NCBI GenBank assembly: GCA_027310565.1 | Contig: DAIDAP010000024.1 | Location: 1-40,429 of the forward strand | Source: Chloroflexota bacterium | Lineage (GTDB): Bacteria; Chloroflexota; Limnocylindria; P2-11E | Direction: 5' to 3' | Length of the DNA stretch: 40,429 nt | Shown here: piece by piece, positions 15,862 through 24,251 of the stretch | How positions within the stretch are numbered: the stretch's first letter is position 1 | How the letters are laid out: each line of letters begins with the position of its first letter | Notes under the pieces: model-generated | Told to the model about the DNA's origin: nothing | Databases searched by the model: none | What the model saw: the letters and a program-made list of their open reading frames with translations, nothing else | Translations under genes and position numbers: made by a program

Positions 15862-16245
15862 TCAGCGCAGCCCCACGGACACCGCCACCGCGAGGTCGCG
15901 GATGTGGCTGATGCTCACCGAGAGCGGCTCGCGCAGGCCGAGCGACCGCGCGCGCTCGAGCGCGCGCCCGTGGAGCGTCACCGTGGGCTGCCCCAGCGGC
16001 GTGCGCATGATCTCGATCTCGCGCCAGCCGACGCCGCGCACCCCGAGCCCGAGCACCTTCGACACCGCCTCCTTCGCCGCCCACCGTCCGGCGAGGTGCA
16101 GGACGTTGCGGTGGCAGTAGCGCTGCTCCCACTCCGTGTACACCCGCCGCAGGAAGCGCGCGTCGTGGCGCTCCAGCACGCCCCTGATGCGCGCCGTCTC
16201 GATGACGTCGATCCCGACCTCCGAAGGCGGGACGCCCCGGGTCAC
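15862..16245 (-). CDS. acpS: Holo-[acyl-carrier-protein] synthase
   Basis: AcpS transfers 4'-phosphopantetheine from CoA to acyl carrier protein, activating fatty acid synthesis. The 127-residue protein has GIDVIE (11-16) with magnesium ligand Asp13 and RWAAKEAVSKVLG (54-66) with Glu59, and a C-terminal SISHIRDLAVA. The length fits the trimeric group I enzyme. The GTG at 16245 overlaps the glmS stop (GTGA). Placement next to nnrD and alr resembles the acpS-alr neighbourhoods of several Gram-positive bacteria. Confidence 0.95.
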   Translation of the reverse strand: MTRGVPPSEVGIDVIETARIRGVLERHDARFLRRVYTEWEQRYCHRNVLHLAGRWAAKEAVSKVLGLGVRGVGWREIEIMRTPLGQPTVTLHGRALERARSLGLREPLSVSISHIRDLAVAVSVGLR

Positions 16246-18083
16246 TCGACGGTCACCGCCTTCGCCAGGTTGCGCGGCTGGTCCACGTCGTTGCCACGGC
16301 GGTCGGCGACGTGGTACGCGAGGAGCTGCAGCGGCACGACCGCGAGCGCCGGCGAGAGGAGCTCGTTCGTCGCGGGGATGCGGATGATCTCGTCGGCGTG
16401 CCGCGCGATCTCCTCGTCGCCGTCGGTCGCCAGCGCGATGACGATACCGGCGCGCGCGCGGACCTCCTGGATGCTCGAGAGCATCTTCCGGTAGACCCCG
16501 TCGCGCGGCGCGATCGCGACGACCGGCAGCGACTCGTCGATGAGCGCGTTCGTCCCGTGCTTCATCTCGCCCGCGGCGGTGCCCTCCGCGTGGATGTACG
16601 AGAGCTCCTTGAGCTTGAGCGCGCCCTCGAGCGCCGTGGGATAGTTCGCGCCGCGTCCGAGGAACAGGAAGTGCTCGGCCGCGTAGTAGCGGTGCGCGAG
16701 CGCGCGCATCTTCGGCTCCTCGCGGAGCACCGCGTCGACGAGCGTCGGCAGGTGAAAGGCCTGCGCGAGCATCGAGCGGCTCGTCTCGTCGTCGCACGTC
16801 CCGCGCCGCTGCCCGAGGTAGACCGCGAACAGGTAGAGGTCGACGAGCATGGCGGTGTACGCCTTCGTCGACGCGACGCTGATCTCGGGCCCCGTGTGGA
16901 GGTAGACGACGTCGTCGCAGACGCGCGTCACCTCGCTGCCGACGACGTTCACCAGCGCGAGCGTCCGCGCGCCGCCGTCCTTCGCGGCGTGGATCGCCCC
17001 GAGCGTGTCCACCGTCTCGCCCGACTGCGTGATCGCGATGGCCAGCTGCCCGGGCGCGACGACCGGGCTCCGGTAGCGGTACTCGGACGGGATCTCCGTG
17101 TCGCAGGGGATCTTCGCGACCCGCTCGATGAGGTGCTTGCCGACGAGCGCGGCGTGCCCGGCGGTGCCACAGCCCAGGAGCGTGATGCGCGGGATGGAGC
17201 GGACGTAGTCGTCCGTCATCCGCAGGTCCCGGTCGAAGACGACGCGGCCGGTGCGGCGGTCGACCCGGCCGAGGAGCGTGTCGCTGATGGCGCGCGGCTG
17301 CTCGGCGATCTCCTTCAGCAGGAAGTGCTTGTAGCCGGCCTTCGCCGCCCCGACCGGGTCCCACGTCACCGTCTGGCGCTCCTTGCGCACCTCGGTGCCG
17401 TCGAAGCGCTGGAAGACGACGCTCTTCGCGGTCACGATCGCCATCTCCCCGTTCTCGAGGAAGGAGACGAGGCGCGTGTGCTGCATGAGCGCGGGTGCGT
17501 CGGACGCGACGAAGTTCTCGTCCTCGCCGTGGCCGATGATCACGCCGCCGGCGTTGCTGATGCGCGCGGCGATGATCTTGCCCGGGTCGAGCGACGAGAG
17601 GAAGACGAGCGCGGCCGCCCCCTCGAGGCGAGGGAGCACCGCCCGCGCGGCGGCCTCGAGCGACCCGCCCGTGTCGAGCTCGTCCTCGAGGAGGTGCACG
17701 ACGACCTCGGTGTCGGTGTCGCTGGTGAAGGTGTGGCCGGCGGCGACGAGCGGCGCGCGGAGCTCGGCGAAGTTCTCGATGATCCCGTTGTGGATGACGG
17801 CCGTCGCCCCCGTGCAGTCGACGTGCGGGTGCGCGTTCTGCTCGCTCGGACGCCCGTGGGTCGCCCAGCGGGTGTGCCCGATGCCGGTGTGCCCCGAGAC
17901 CGGGTGCGCGCCGACGATCGCGGCGAGGTTGTCGAGCTTGCCCTCGGCGCGCATCACCGTGAGCGTCCCGTTCTGCACCGCCACGCCGGCGGAGTCGTAC
18001 CCGCGGTACTCCAGGCGGCGCAGGCCCTCCATGAGCACGGGCAGCGCCTCGCGCGGCCCGACGTATCCGACGATCCCGCACAT
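16242..18083 (-). CDS. glmS: Glutamine-fructose-6-phosphate aminotransferase (isomerizing)
   Basis: GlmS makes glucosamine-6-phosphate from fructose-6-phosphate and glutamine, the first committed step to UDP-GlcNAc. The 613-residue protein begins MCGIVGYVG, giving the catalytic N-terminal Cys after Met removal. It has a glutaminase domain (about 1-225) with LRRLEYRGYDSAG, two SIS sugar-isomerase domains (about 290-600) and the standard ending RNLAKAVTVE. AAGGAG lies 11 bases before the ATG. There is a 2-base gap to glmM and no room for a glmS ribozyme. The stop overlaps acpS. Confidence 0.97.
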   Translation of the reverse strand: MCGIVGYVGPREALPVLMEGLRRLEYRGYDSAGVAVQNGTLTVMRAEGKLDNLAAIVGAHPVSGHTGIGHTRWATHGRPSEQNAHPHVDCTGATAVIHNGIIENFAELRAPLVAAGHTFTSDTDTEVVVHLLEDELDTGGSLEAAARAVLPRLEGAAALVFLSSLDPGKIIAARISNAGGVIIGHGEDENFVASDAPALMQHTRLVSFLENGEMAIVTAKSVVFQRFDGTEVRKERQTVTWDPVGAAKAGYKHFLLKEIAEQPRAISDTLLGRVDRRTGRVVFDRDLRMTDDYVRSIPRITLLGCGTAGHAALVGKHLIERVAKIPCDTEIPSEYRYRSPVVAPGQLAIAITQSGETVDTLGAIHAAKDGGARTLALVNVVGSEVTRVCDDVVYLHTGPEISVASTKAYTAMLVDLYLFAVYLGQRRGTCDDETSRSMLAQAFHLPTLVDAVLREEPKMRALAHRYYAAEHFLFLGRGANYPTALEGALKLKELSYIHAEGTAAGEMKHGTNALIDESLPVVAIAPRDGVYRKMLSSIQEVRARAGIVIALATDGDEEIARHADEIIRIPATNELLSPALAVVPLQLLAYHVADRRGNDVDQPRNLAKAVTVE

Positions 18084-18085
18084 CT

Positions 18086-19414
18086 CTAGCGGAGCTCCTT
18101 CTGCGCGAGCGCCGCGAGGCGCTCGGCGGTGGTGCTCGCGACGGCCGCGTCGCGCGCCTCGACGGTGATGCGCAGCACGGGCTCGGTCCCCGACGGACGG
18201 ACGACGAGGCGGCCGGCGCTGCCGAGGGCGGCGACGGCCTCGCGCACCGCGCCGGCGAACGCCGGGCTCGACTCCCACTCGGCCCTGCGGCGCGCGCGCA
18301 CGTTGTGCGTCACCTGCGGCCAGTGTTCGACGTCCGCCGCGAGCGCCGCGAGGGGGCGCCCCTCGGCGCGAACGAGCTGCAGCAGCTCCAGCGCGGTGAG
18401 GATCCCGTCGCCGGTCGTCGCGACGTCGCGGAAGATGACGTGGCCCGACGGCTCGCCGCCGAACCGCGCGCCGGTGCGGCACATCTCCTCCCACACGTAC
18501 CGGTCCCCGACCTTCGCGCGCACGAGCGTCACGCCGTCGCGGGCGAGGGCGGCCTCGAGCCCGCCGTTCGACATGACCGTGCCGACGACGACGGGCGGGG
18601 CGAGCTTCTTCGCGCGCGCGAAGTGGCGCGCGACGAGCGCGAGCACGGTGTCGCCGTCGTGGATCGCGCCGCCCGCGTCGACCGAGATGACGCGGTCGCC
18701 GTCGCCGTCGAAGGCGAAGCCGGCGTCGGCACGGCGCTCGACGACGGCGGCCGCGAGCGCCTCGGGCTGCGTCGCGCCGCAGCCCTCGTTGATGTTCGCT
18801 CCGTCCGGCGTGTCGAAGAGCGTCACCACCTCGGCCCCGGCGTGCGCGAACACCGCCGGCGCGACGCGGTAGGTCGCGCCGTTCGCGCAGTCGAGCACGA
18901 TGCGCATGCCCTCGAGCGGCGGCGCGACCGTCCCCAGGAAGTCCTCGTAGTCCTTCACGAGACCCCGCGCGTCGCCGACGAGCCCGATGCCGCCCTCGGT
19001 CGGGCGCGGCAGCCGGTCCTCTCCGGTCATCGCGGCCTCGATCTCGTCCTCCACGGCGTCGGGGAGCTTCAGCCCCTGCCGGTCGAAGAACTTGATGCCG
19101 TTGTCCGGCGCGGGGTTGTGCGACGCGCTGATCACCGCGCCGGCGACGCAGTCGCCCGCCCGCGTGAGGTACGCGAGGCCGGGCGTCGGCACGTGGCCGA
19201 CGAGGCGCACCTCCATCCCGACGGAGCAGAGGCCGGCCGCGAGCGCGCTCTCGAGCATGCGTCCGCTGCGGCGCGTGTCGCGCCCGATGAGCACGCGGTG
19301 CCCCGGTCCGCCCAGCACGTCGCCGGCGGCCCGGCCGAGCCGCAGCGCCAGCTCCGGCGTGAGCTCCAGGTTCGCCACGCCGCGGACGCCGTCGGTGCCG
19401 AAGAGTCGTGTCAC
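18086..19414 (-). CDS. glmM: Phosphoglucosamine mutase
   Basis: GlmM converts glucosamine-6-phosphate to glucosamine-1-phosphate. The 442-residue protein has RLFGTDGVRG (3-12), the phosphoserine loop ISASHNPAPDNGIKFF (95-110, catalytic Ser98), the metal-binding FDGDGDRVISVD and the phosphate-binding RPSGTEPVLRITVEA near the C-terminus. The GTG at 19414 overlaps the cdaR stop (GTGA). In Firmicutes GlmM binds and inhibits CdaA, and the genes lie in the same order as here. Confidence 0.97.
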   Translation of the reverse strand: MTRLFGTDGVRGVANLELTPELALRLGRAAGDVLGGPGHRVLIGRDTRRSGRMLESALAAGLCSVGMEVRLVGHVPTPGLAYLTRAGDCVAGAVISASHNPAPDNGIKFFDRQGLKLPDAVEDEIEAAMTGEDRLPRPTEGGIGLVGDARGLVKDYEDFLGTVAPPLEGMRIVLDCANGATYRVAPAVFAHAGAEVVTLFDTPDGANINEGCGATQPEALAAAVVERRADAGFAFDGDGDRVISVDAGGAIHDGDTVLALVARHFARAKKLAPPVVVGTVMSNGGLEAALARDGVTLVRAKVGDRYVWEEMCRTGARFGGEPSGHVIFRDVATTGDGILTALELLQLVRAEGRPLAALAADVEHWPQVTHNVRARRRAEWESSPAFAGAVREAVAALGSAGRLVVRPSGTEPVLRITVEARDAAVASTTAERLAALAQKELR

Positions 19415-20670
19415 GTCCTGCTCCGCAGCGTCAGTGTCACACGGCCCGGCCGCACGCTCGTGACCGTCGTCCCGGAGGGTGCCGTGACCGAGACGTCCAC
19501 GACGTACGACCCCTCCCCCTTCCCGGCCGCGTCCACCGTCGCGCTCACCTGGTCGGGCGTCAGGCTGCCGAGCAGGGGCGCCTGGCCGGAGAGCACGACG
19601 GTGACGGTCGTGGAGTCGGTCTGGGCGGCGAGCTCGCTCGCGACGCCGGCGACGGTCACCGCGACGACGAACGGCCGAGTGCCCGCGAGCGGCACCACGG
19701 TGACCGTCACCGTCGCGGTCACCGGCTGCACCAGCGCGATGCCGTCGGGCAGGACGAGCTCCGCGCGGAAGGAGCGCGTCGCGTCGAGACCGCTCACGTC
19801 GACGGCCGCGGTGTCCAGGCGCGTCACCTTCGCGAGCACGCTCTGCTCGCCGGAGATCGTCACCGCGAGCGGATCCGTCGCGACCTGCGAGACCCAGTAG
19901 CCGCTCGCGACGGTGCCCCGGAGGCTCCAGAGGACCGGGACCGTCTTCGTCGTCGCGGTGGGGAGCAGCGGCACGCGCACGACGACGACGCCCGGGTCGA
20001 CCTCGACCCCGTCGACGGGCAGACCCGAGACGTCCACCGGCTGCGCCGGGGTGCTCAGGCTGAGGTCGTTCGCCGCGTCGCCGAAGCGGACGGTCGCGAA
20101 CACCGCCGCGATCTGCGCGACGGCGCTCTCCGGACCGCTCACGGTCACCTCCGCGGGCAAGACGCTCGTCTGACCCGCCAGCCACCCGGCGGGCGGGTCG
20201 TTCGCGAACTTCGTCTGGACGGCGATGGTGCGGGCGGTGACGCGCTCGAGCCGCACGGCGACGGTCGCCGGCGAGACGTCCACCACGCGCACCTGGGTGT
20301 TCGCGACGGTGACGACGACCTTCGCGTCGCGGGGCTCCGTCCCGGCGTCGACGCCGGCCAGGTCCAGCGTCGCGCGCAGGTCGGAGACGCCGATGCGGTC
20401 GACGACGCCGACCGGCCCGGTGAGCCTCACCGCGACGTCGCCGAGCTGCCCGCGCAGGACGAAGCCGTCGGGGACGGCGGGCTTCTCGATCGGGATCCGG
20501 CCGTCGAAGGTGATGGTCATGTCGCGTGGCGCGGCGTTCTGCGACACCGCGAGCCAGAACAGCACGGCGATGAGGACGGCCACGGCCTTCAACGCGAAGT
20601 CGTGGAGGAAGATCCGGCGCAGGTCGAGCCGCCGGGGGAACGCCGACCGCAGCGCGCCGCCGGCCGACAC
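19411..20670 (-). CDS. cdaR: CdaA regulator, YbbR-domain membrane protein
   Basis: The 419-residue protein has a short basic cytoplasmic N-terminus, one transmembrane segment (about 25-44, FALKAVAVLIAVLFWLAV) and an extracytoplasmic region of roughly four YbbR-type beta repeats. Each repeat contains a strand pair such as VRLTGPVGVVDRI, VSGPESAVAQI, ISGEQSVLAKV and LSGQAPLLGSL. CdaR modulates the activity of the cyclase CdaA at the membrane. The GTG at 20670 overlaps the cdaA stop by one base (TAGTG), which gives the family order cdaA-cdaR-glmM. Confidence 0.92.
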   Translation of the reverse strand: MSAGGALRSAFPRRLDLRRIFLHDFALKAVAVLIAVLFWLAVSQNAAPRDMTITFDGRIPIEKPAVPDGFVLRGQLGDVAVRLTGPVGVVDRIGVSDLRATLDLAGVDAGTEPRDAKVVVTVANTQVRVVDVSPATVAVRLERVTARTIAVQTKFANDPPAGWLAGQTSVLPAEVTVSGPESAVAQIAAVFATVRFGDAANDLSLSTPAQPVDVSGLPVDGVEVDPGVVVVRVPLLPTATTKTVPVLWSLRGTVASGYWVSQVATDPLAVTISGEQSVLAKVTRLDTAAVDVSGLDATRSFRAELVLPDGIALVQPVTATVTVTVVPLAGTRPFVVAVTVAGVASELAAQTDSTTVTVVLSGQAPLLGSLTPDQVSATVDAAGKGEGSYVVDVSVTAPSGTTVTSVRPGRVTLTLRSRT

Positions 20671-21500
20671 TACGACGCCTTGCTGCGGAACGGCAGCGGC
20701 TGCAGGCGGTTGCGCAGGAGCGACGTGAGGACACGGCGCAGGCGCTCCTCGTCGAGCCCTCCGATCATCCGGCCGTTCGAGGCGATGGAGATCTGGCCGG
20801 TCTCCTCGGAGACGACGACCACGACGGCGTCGGTCTGCGCGCTGATCGAGAGCGCCGCGCGGTGCCGCATCCCGTAGCGGTGCGTCGGGCGGTCGGCCGA
20901 CTCCTCGAGCGGGAGCAGGCACGCCGCCGCGACGATCTGCCCGCCGCGGACGATGACGGCGCCGTCGTGCAGCGGCGAGCGCGTGAAGAAGATCGACGCG
21001 AGCAGCTCCGCGGTGAGCGTGCCGTGGATCGCGACGCCGGTCTCGCTGTAGTCCTGCAGCCCGGTGCCGCGCTCGACGACGATGAGCCCTCCGTGGTGCG
21101 CCTGCGAGATGAGCAGCGCCCCGCGCACCAGCTCGTCGACGATGTGGTCGACCTGCTCCTCGGGGAGCGGCGTGAGGATGCGGTTGAGCGGGCCGAGCTG
21201 ACCGAGCTGGCCGAGCACGCGGCGCAGCTCCGGCTGGAAGACCACCGCGATCGCGACGAGGCCGAACGTGAAGAGCGCCTGCAGCACGAACAGCGTGAGC
21301 CGGAGCTGGAGCGCGAGGGCGAGCCCGTACACCGCGACGAGCACGAGCACGCCGAGGAGGAGCTGCACCGCGCGCGTCCCGCGGATGAGGACGAGGACGT
21401 AGTAGATGAAGATCGCGACGATGAAGACGTCGATGACGGTCGTCCACCGGCAGCCGTCGGGTCCGCACAGGCCTGTGAGCTGGTCGAAGAGCGGCGGCAC
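20670..21500 (-). CDS. cdaA: Diadenylate cyclase CdaA
   Basis: CdaA condenses two ATP molecules to c-di-AMP, a second messenger controlling potassium and osmolyte uptake and wall integrity. The 276-residue protein has three transmembrane helices (about 20-39, 43-63, 68-88) and a DAC domain with LHDGAVIV (DGA 179-181) and MRHRAALSIS (RHR 212-214). This is the membrane CdaA type, not the helix-hairpin DisA type usual in Actinobacteria. The GTG at 21500 overlaps the stop of the TPR gene by one base (TAGTG). Confidence 0.95.
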   Translation of the reverse strand: MPPLFDQLTGLCGPDGCRWTTVIDVFIVAIFIYYVLVLIRGTRAVQLLLGVLVLVAVYGLALALQLRLTLFVLQALFTFGLVAIAVVFQPELRRVLGQLGQLGPLNRILTPLPEEQVDHIVDELVRGALLISQAHHGGLIVVERGTGLQDYSETGVAIHGTLTAELLASIFFTRSPLHDGAVIVRGGQIVAAACLLPLEESADRPTHRYGMRHRAALSISAQTDAVVVVVSEETGQISIASNGRMIGGLDEERLRRVLTSLLRNRLQPLPFRSKAS

Positions 21501-22435
21501 TAGGACGCCTGCGCCAGCTGCTCGACCTCCGCGGCGAGCTCGTTCCGGCCGACGAGGCGGAGCGCCCGGACGAGCAGCTCGACCTTCGTGCGCGCGACGT
21601 CGCGCTTGCCGATGAACGTGGTCACGTCCACCAGGAGACGCTGCGCCTCGTGCTCGGCGATGCCGGCGCCGATGAGCTGGAGCAGCAGGTCCGACGCGGC
21701 ATCCATCCGGCCGTCGGCGATGTAGCGCCGCGCGGCTTCGAGCGTCGCGGACGCGGCGCGCGGATCGCCCTGCGCGAGGTACGTCGCCGCCGTCGCCTCG
21801 ACGCTCTGCGCGTCGGCGTCGGCCGCGATCTCGACGGGCACGAGCTCCGCCGCGGGGGACGGCGCGGGTGGGGGCACCAGCGGCGCGGGTGCGGGGGCCG
21901 GCATCCACGCGCTGACCGGCTCGGCCGCCTCGGCGGCGGTGTCCTCCGCGGGCTCGGCGTCGGCTTCCGCCGGCGCGGCCGCTCCCTCGCCCGCGCGCGC
22001 CGACGCGTACGCGTGCTCGAGCTCCGCGCGCCCGGCGTCACCCGCCGTGGTCGCGGCGTCGATGAAGCGCGCGTACTCCCGCGCGGCCTCGTCGGTCTCG
22101 CCGGCGAGCGTGAGCGCGGCGGCGAGGCGGCGGTGTGCCGCCAGATCGGTGGGGTCGAGCGCGACGGCCTCGCGGTACAGCGCGATGGCGCCGGCCCGCG
22201 CCTCGCCCTTCGCCATCGCGGCGCCGCCATCGAGCAGGATGCGCAGCGCGCCGGCGCGGTCCTCCTGCTCGATGAGCACCTTCGCCAGGCCGCGGTAGCC
22301 GCCGTCGGCCGCCGGGAAGTGAGTCGCGAGGTAGCGGAACTGCTCCTCGGCCTGGCGCAGCCGGCCGGCCCGGAGGCTCTTCAGCCCCGAGGCGAGCGCG
22401 ACCTTGTAGTTGAAGTCGTCCGACGCCCTGCTCAT
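21500..22435 (-). CDS. Tetratricopeptide-repeat protein, function unknown
   Basis: The 311-residue soluble protein has helical repeats in two blocks (about 5-155 and 210-300). Recognisable TPR sequence includes AGRLRQAEEQFRYLATHFPAADGGYRGL-type helices and ALYREAVALDPTDLAAHRRLAAAL. The blocks are joined by an Ala/Pro/Glu-rich linker (about 155-205, with PAPAPAPLVPPPAP). There is no signal peptide or membrane segment. The ATG at 22435 (MSRASDDFNYKVALASGLK) was chosen over one 17 residues upstream because the added residues look non-coding. It is the first gene of the envelope operon and is coupled to cdaA, which suggests a scaffold or regulator acting with the cyclase; that is inference. Confidence 0.82.
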   Translation of the reverse strand: MSRASDDFNYKVALASGLKSLRAGRLRQAEEQFRYLATHFPAADGGYRGLAKVLIEQEDRAGALRILLDGGAAMAKGEARAGAIALYREAVALDPTDLAAHRRLAAALTLAGETDEAAREYARFIDAATTAGDAGRAELEHAYASARAGEGAAAPAEADAEPAEDTAAEAAEPVSAWMPAPAPAPLVPPPAPSPAAELVPVEIAADADAQSVEATAATYLAQGDPRAASATLEAARRYIADGRMDAASDLLLQLIGAGIAEHEAQRLLVDVTTFIGKRDVARTKVELLVRALRLVGRNELAAEVEQLAQAS

Positions 22436-22441
22436 GCGGCC

Positions 22442-22447
22442 ATAGTG
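22442..22447 (-). promoter_or_regulatory. Possible -10 box (CACTAT) for the envelope operon
   Basis: CACTAT ends 6 bases before the ATG at 22435 and could give a leaderless mRNA, but it lacks the TA start of the other boxes in the window. No -35 is evident because the region upstream is the end of the long palindrome. Confidence 0.25.
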
Positions 22448-22472
22448 TGCTGCGCCGGGACCCAAACGGCTA

Positions 22473-22653
22473 CTAGCGTCGCGCACCGGAAATCCCTTGC
22501 CGCCGCATCGGCCCAGACCGCCGATGCCGGTGTCGCTTTCGTCCTGGCGCTCCTCACGTATCTGCGGATACGCTCCGGCGCGTCCTCCTCGGCTCCGTGG
22601 CCTCGGCCGTCTGGGCCGCGCATCGTCACGGTGTTTCCGGCGCGCGACGCTAG
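22473..22653. repeat. 181-bp imperfect palindrome filling the rpsI-TPR intergenic region
   Basis: The 20-bp outer arms (22473-22492 and 22634-22653) match at 19 of 20 positions, and the odd pair becomes G-U in minus-strand RNA. A second pair of arms (22509-22528 and 22599-22618) matches at 18 of 20. The centre is CGTATC-TGCG-GATACG (22557-22572). All three share one axis near 22563, so the whole region can fold as one long hairpin. The rpsI stop codon (22650-22652) lies inside the outer arm. There is no U-tract. It may be a MITE-like insertion, a structured terminator or 3' stabiliser of the ribosomal transcript, or a small structured RNA. It shares sequence with 7801-7854. Confidence 0.8.
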
Positions 22654-23045
22654 CGCTTGGTGAACTGCGGGGCCTTGCGCGCGCGCTTCAGGCCGGGCTT
22701 CTTGCGCTCCTTCGCCCGCGGGTCGCGCGTCAGCAGGCCGGCCCCGCGGAGCAGCGGGCCGTACGCCCGGTCGACCTGCAGGAGCGCGCGGGCGATGCCG
22801 TGGGCGATCGCGCCGACCTGGCCGGTGACGCCGCCGCCCTCCACCTTCACCATGGCGTTGAAGCGGCGGACCGTGTTCGTGACGCCGAAGCCGAGCGTGG
22901 CCCGCTCGGCCGCGCCGTCGCGCGCGAAGTACTCGTCGAGCGGCTTCCCGTTGACGATCACGGTCCCCTCGCCCGGCACCAGACGCACGCGCGCGACGGA
23001 CGTCTTGCGGCGCCCGGTCCCCTGGAAGTACGCGGCGTTCTTCAT
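22650..23045 (-). CDS. rpsI: Ribosomal protein S9
   Basis: S9 is a 30S head protein whose C-terminal tail reaches the P-site tRNA. The 131-residue protein has the family start [17 protein letters not shown], the core [19 protein letters not shown] and the conserved C-terminal FTKR. The ATG at 23045 overlaps the rplM stop (ATGA). It is the last gene of the supercluster; its stop codon lies in the arm of the long palindrome. Confidence 0.97.
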   Translation of the reverse strand: MKNAAYFQGTGRRKTSVARVRLVPGEGTVIVNGKPLDEYFARDGAAERATLGFGVTNTVRRFNAMVKVEGGGVTGQVGAIAHGIARALLQVDRAYGPLLRGAGLLTRDPRAKERKKPGLKRARKAPQFTKR

Positions 23046-23479
23046 CGCGTCGCCCCCTTCAGCTCGGTCGGCTTCTGCGCCGCGTGCGGATGGTCGGCCC
23101 CGGCGTAGACGTGGAGCTTGCGGATCATCTTCTCGCCGAGACGGTTCTGCGGGAGCATCCCGCGCACCGCGCGGCGGATGACCTCCTCGGGGCGGCGCGA
23201 CAGCAGCCGCTCGAGGCTCTCGCTGCGCAGGCCGCCCGGGTAGCCCGAGTGCCGGACGTACAGCTTGTCCTGCAGCTTGCGTCCGGTCACACGGATCTTC
23301 GCGGCGTTCACCACGACGACGGGATCGCCGGTGTCGAGGTGCGGCGTGAAGGTCGCGCGGTGCTTCCCGCGCAGGATCGCCGCGACCTGCGTCGCGAGCC
23401 GGCCGAGCGTGGCGCCGTCGGCGTCCACCACCCGCCACGCGCGCTGGATCTCGTTCCCCTTCGCCGTGTACGTCTTCAT
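23042..23479 (-). CDS. rplM: Ribosomal protein L13
   Basis: L13 is an early-assembly 50S protein. The 145-residue sequence has [41 protein letters not shown] and [13 protein letters not shown] in family order. The ATG at 23479 (MKTYTAKG) overlaps the truA stop as ATGA; a longer frame upstream is not conserved. The order truA-rplM-rpsI is common after the alpha operon. Confidence 0.97.
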   Translation of the reverse strand: MKTYTAKGNEIQRAWRVVDADGATLGRLATQVAAILRGKHRATFTPHLDTGDPVVVVNAAKIRVTGRKLQDKLYVRHSGYPGGLRSESLERLLSRRPEEVIRRAVRGMLPQNRLGEKMIRKLHVYAGADHPHAAQKPTELKGATR

Positions 23480-24222
23480 TTCCCGTTCTCGCTTTCGTGT
23501 TCGCCTTCTCGACGTTCGCCGCCGTAGTCCACCGCCACCAGGCACAGCCCGCGCGCCGGAGCGCTCGGCCCGGCCTGCGCCCGGTCGCGCGAGACCAGCA
23601 CCTCGCCGAACCGCCCGGCGTCGATCTTCCCCCGCCCGACCCGGATCAGCGTGCCCACGATCCCGCGGACCATCCCGCGCAGGAACGCGTTCGCCTCGAT
23701 CTCGAAGCGGAACACGTCCCCGTCACGAAGCCACGCCGCGCGGCGCACCTCACGCTCGCCCGACTCGCCCGCGGCGAACGCCGCGAAGTCGTGGCGCCCG
23801 ACGATCCGTGCGGACGCCGCGCGCATCGCCGCGAGATCGAGCGCCGGCGCGCACCAGTGCTCGAAGCGCGAGCGGAGCGGATCGCGCGTTGGCGCGTTCC
23901 GGATGCGGTATTCGTATGTGCGACCCGTCGCCGAGAACCGCGCGTGGAAGGCCTCCGCCGCCGGCTCCGTCGCCGAGATCGCGATGTCCTCGGGGAGAAG
24001 GGCGTTGACCCCTCTCTCCAGCTCGCCCCCGTCCAGCGCGCTCGCCGTCCGGAAGTCGATCACCTGTCCGCTCGCGTGCACACCGGCATCGGTGCGGCCG
24101 GCGCCGGTGACCCGCACCGGCTCGCCGCAGATCCGTGCGAGCGCACGCTCGAGCTCGCCCTGCACCGTCGGCGCGTTCGGCTGGACCTGGAACCCCGCGT
24201 ACGCGGTCCCGTCGTACGCCAC
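23476..24222 (-). CDS. truA: tRNA pseudouridine(38-40) synthase
   Basis: TruA isomerises U38-U40 in tRNA anticodon arms. The protein has [12 protein letters not shown] at the N-terminus, the catalytic aspartate in [21 protein letters not shown] and the C-terminal [15 protein letters not shown]. The only standard start close to the core is the GTG at 24222 (248 residues), which leaves almost nothing before YDGT, whereas homologues have several residues of the first strand there. The open frame continues upstream ([13 protein letters not shown]) without an ATG, GTG or TTG until inside rplQ, so a non-standard start is possible. Confidence 0.9.
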   Translation of the reverse strand: MAYDGTAYAGFQVQPNAPTVQGELERALARICGEPVRVTGAGRTDAGVHASGQVIDFRTASALDGGELERGVNALLPEDIAISATEPAAEAFHARFSATGRTYEYRIRNAPTRDPLRSRFEHWCAPALDLAAMRAASARIVGRHDFAAFAAGESGEREVRRAAWLRDGDVFRFEIEANAFLRGMVRGIVGTLIRVGRGKIDAGRFGEVLVSRDRAQAGPSAPARGLCLVAVDYGGERREGEHESENGK

Positions 24223-24251
24223 GCGCGCCTTCCAGTGCCGTGTCCCGCCCG

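Noticed and set aside
18084-18085. glmS ribozyme or riboswitch upstream of glmS
   Set aside because: Only two bases separate glmM and glmS, so there is no room for it.
16311-18089. 592-codon plus-strand open frame over glmS
   Set aside because: It is antisense to glmS, which matches its family along its full length; the frame arises from third-position GC bias.
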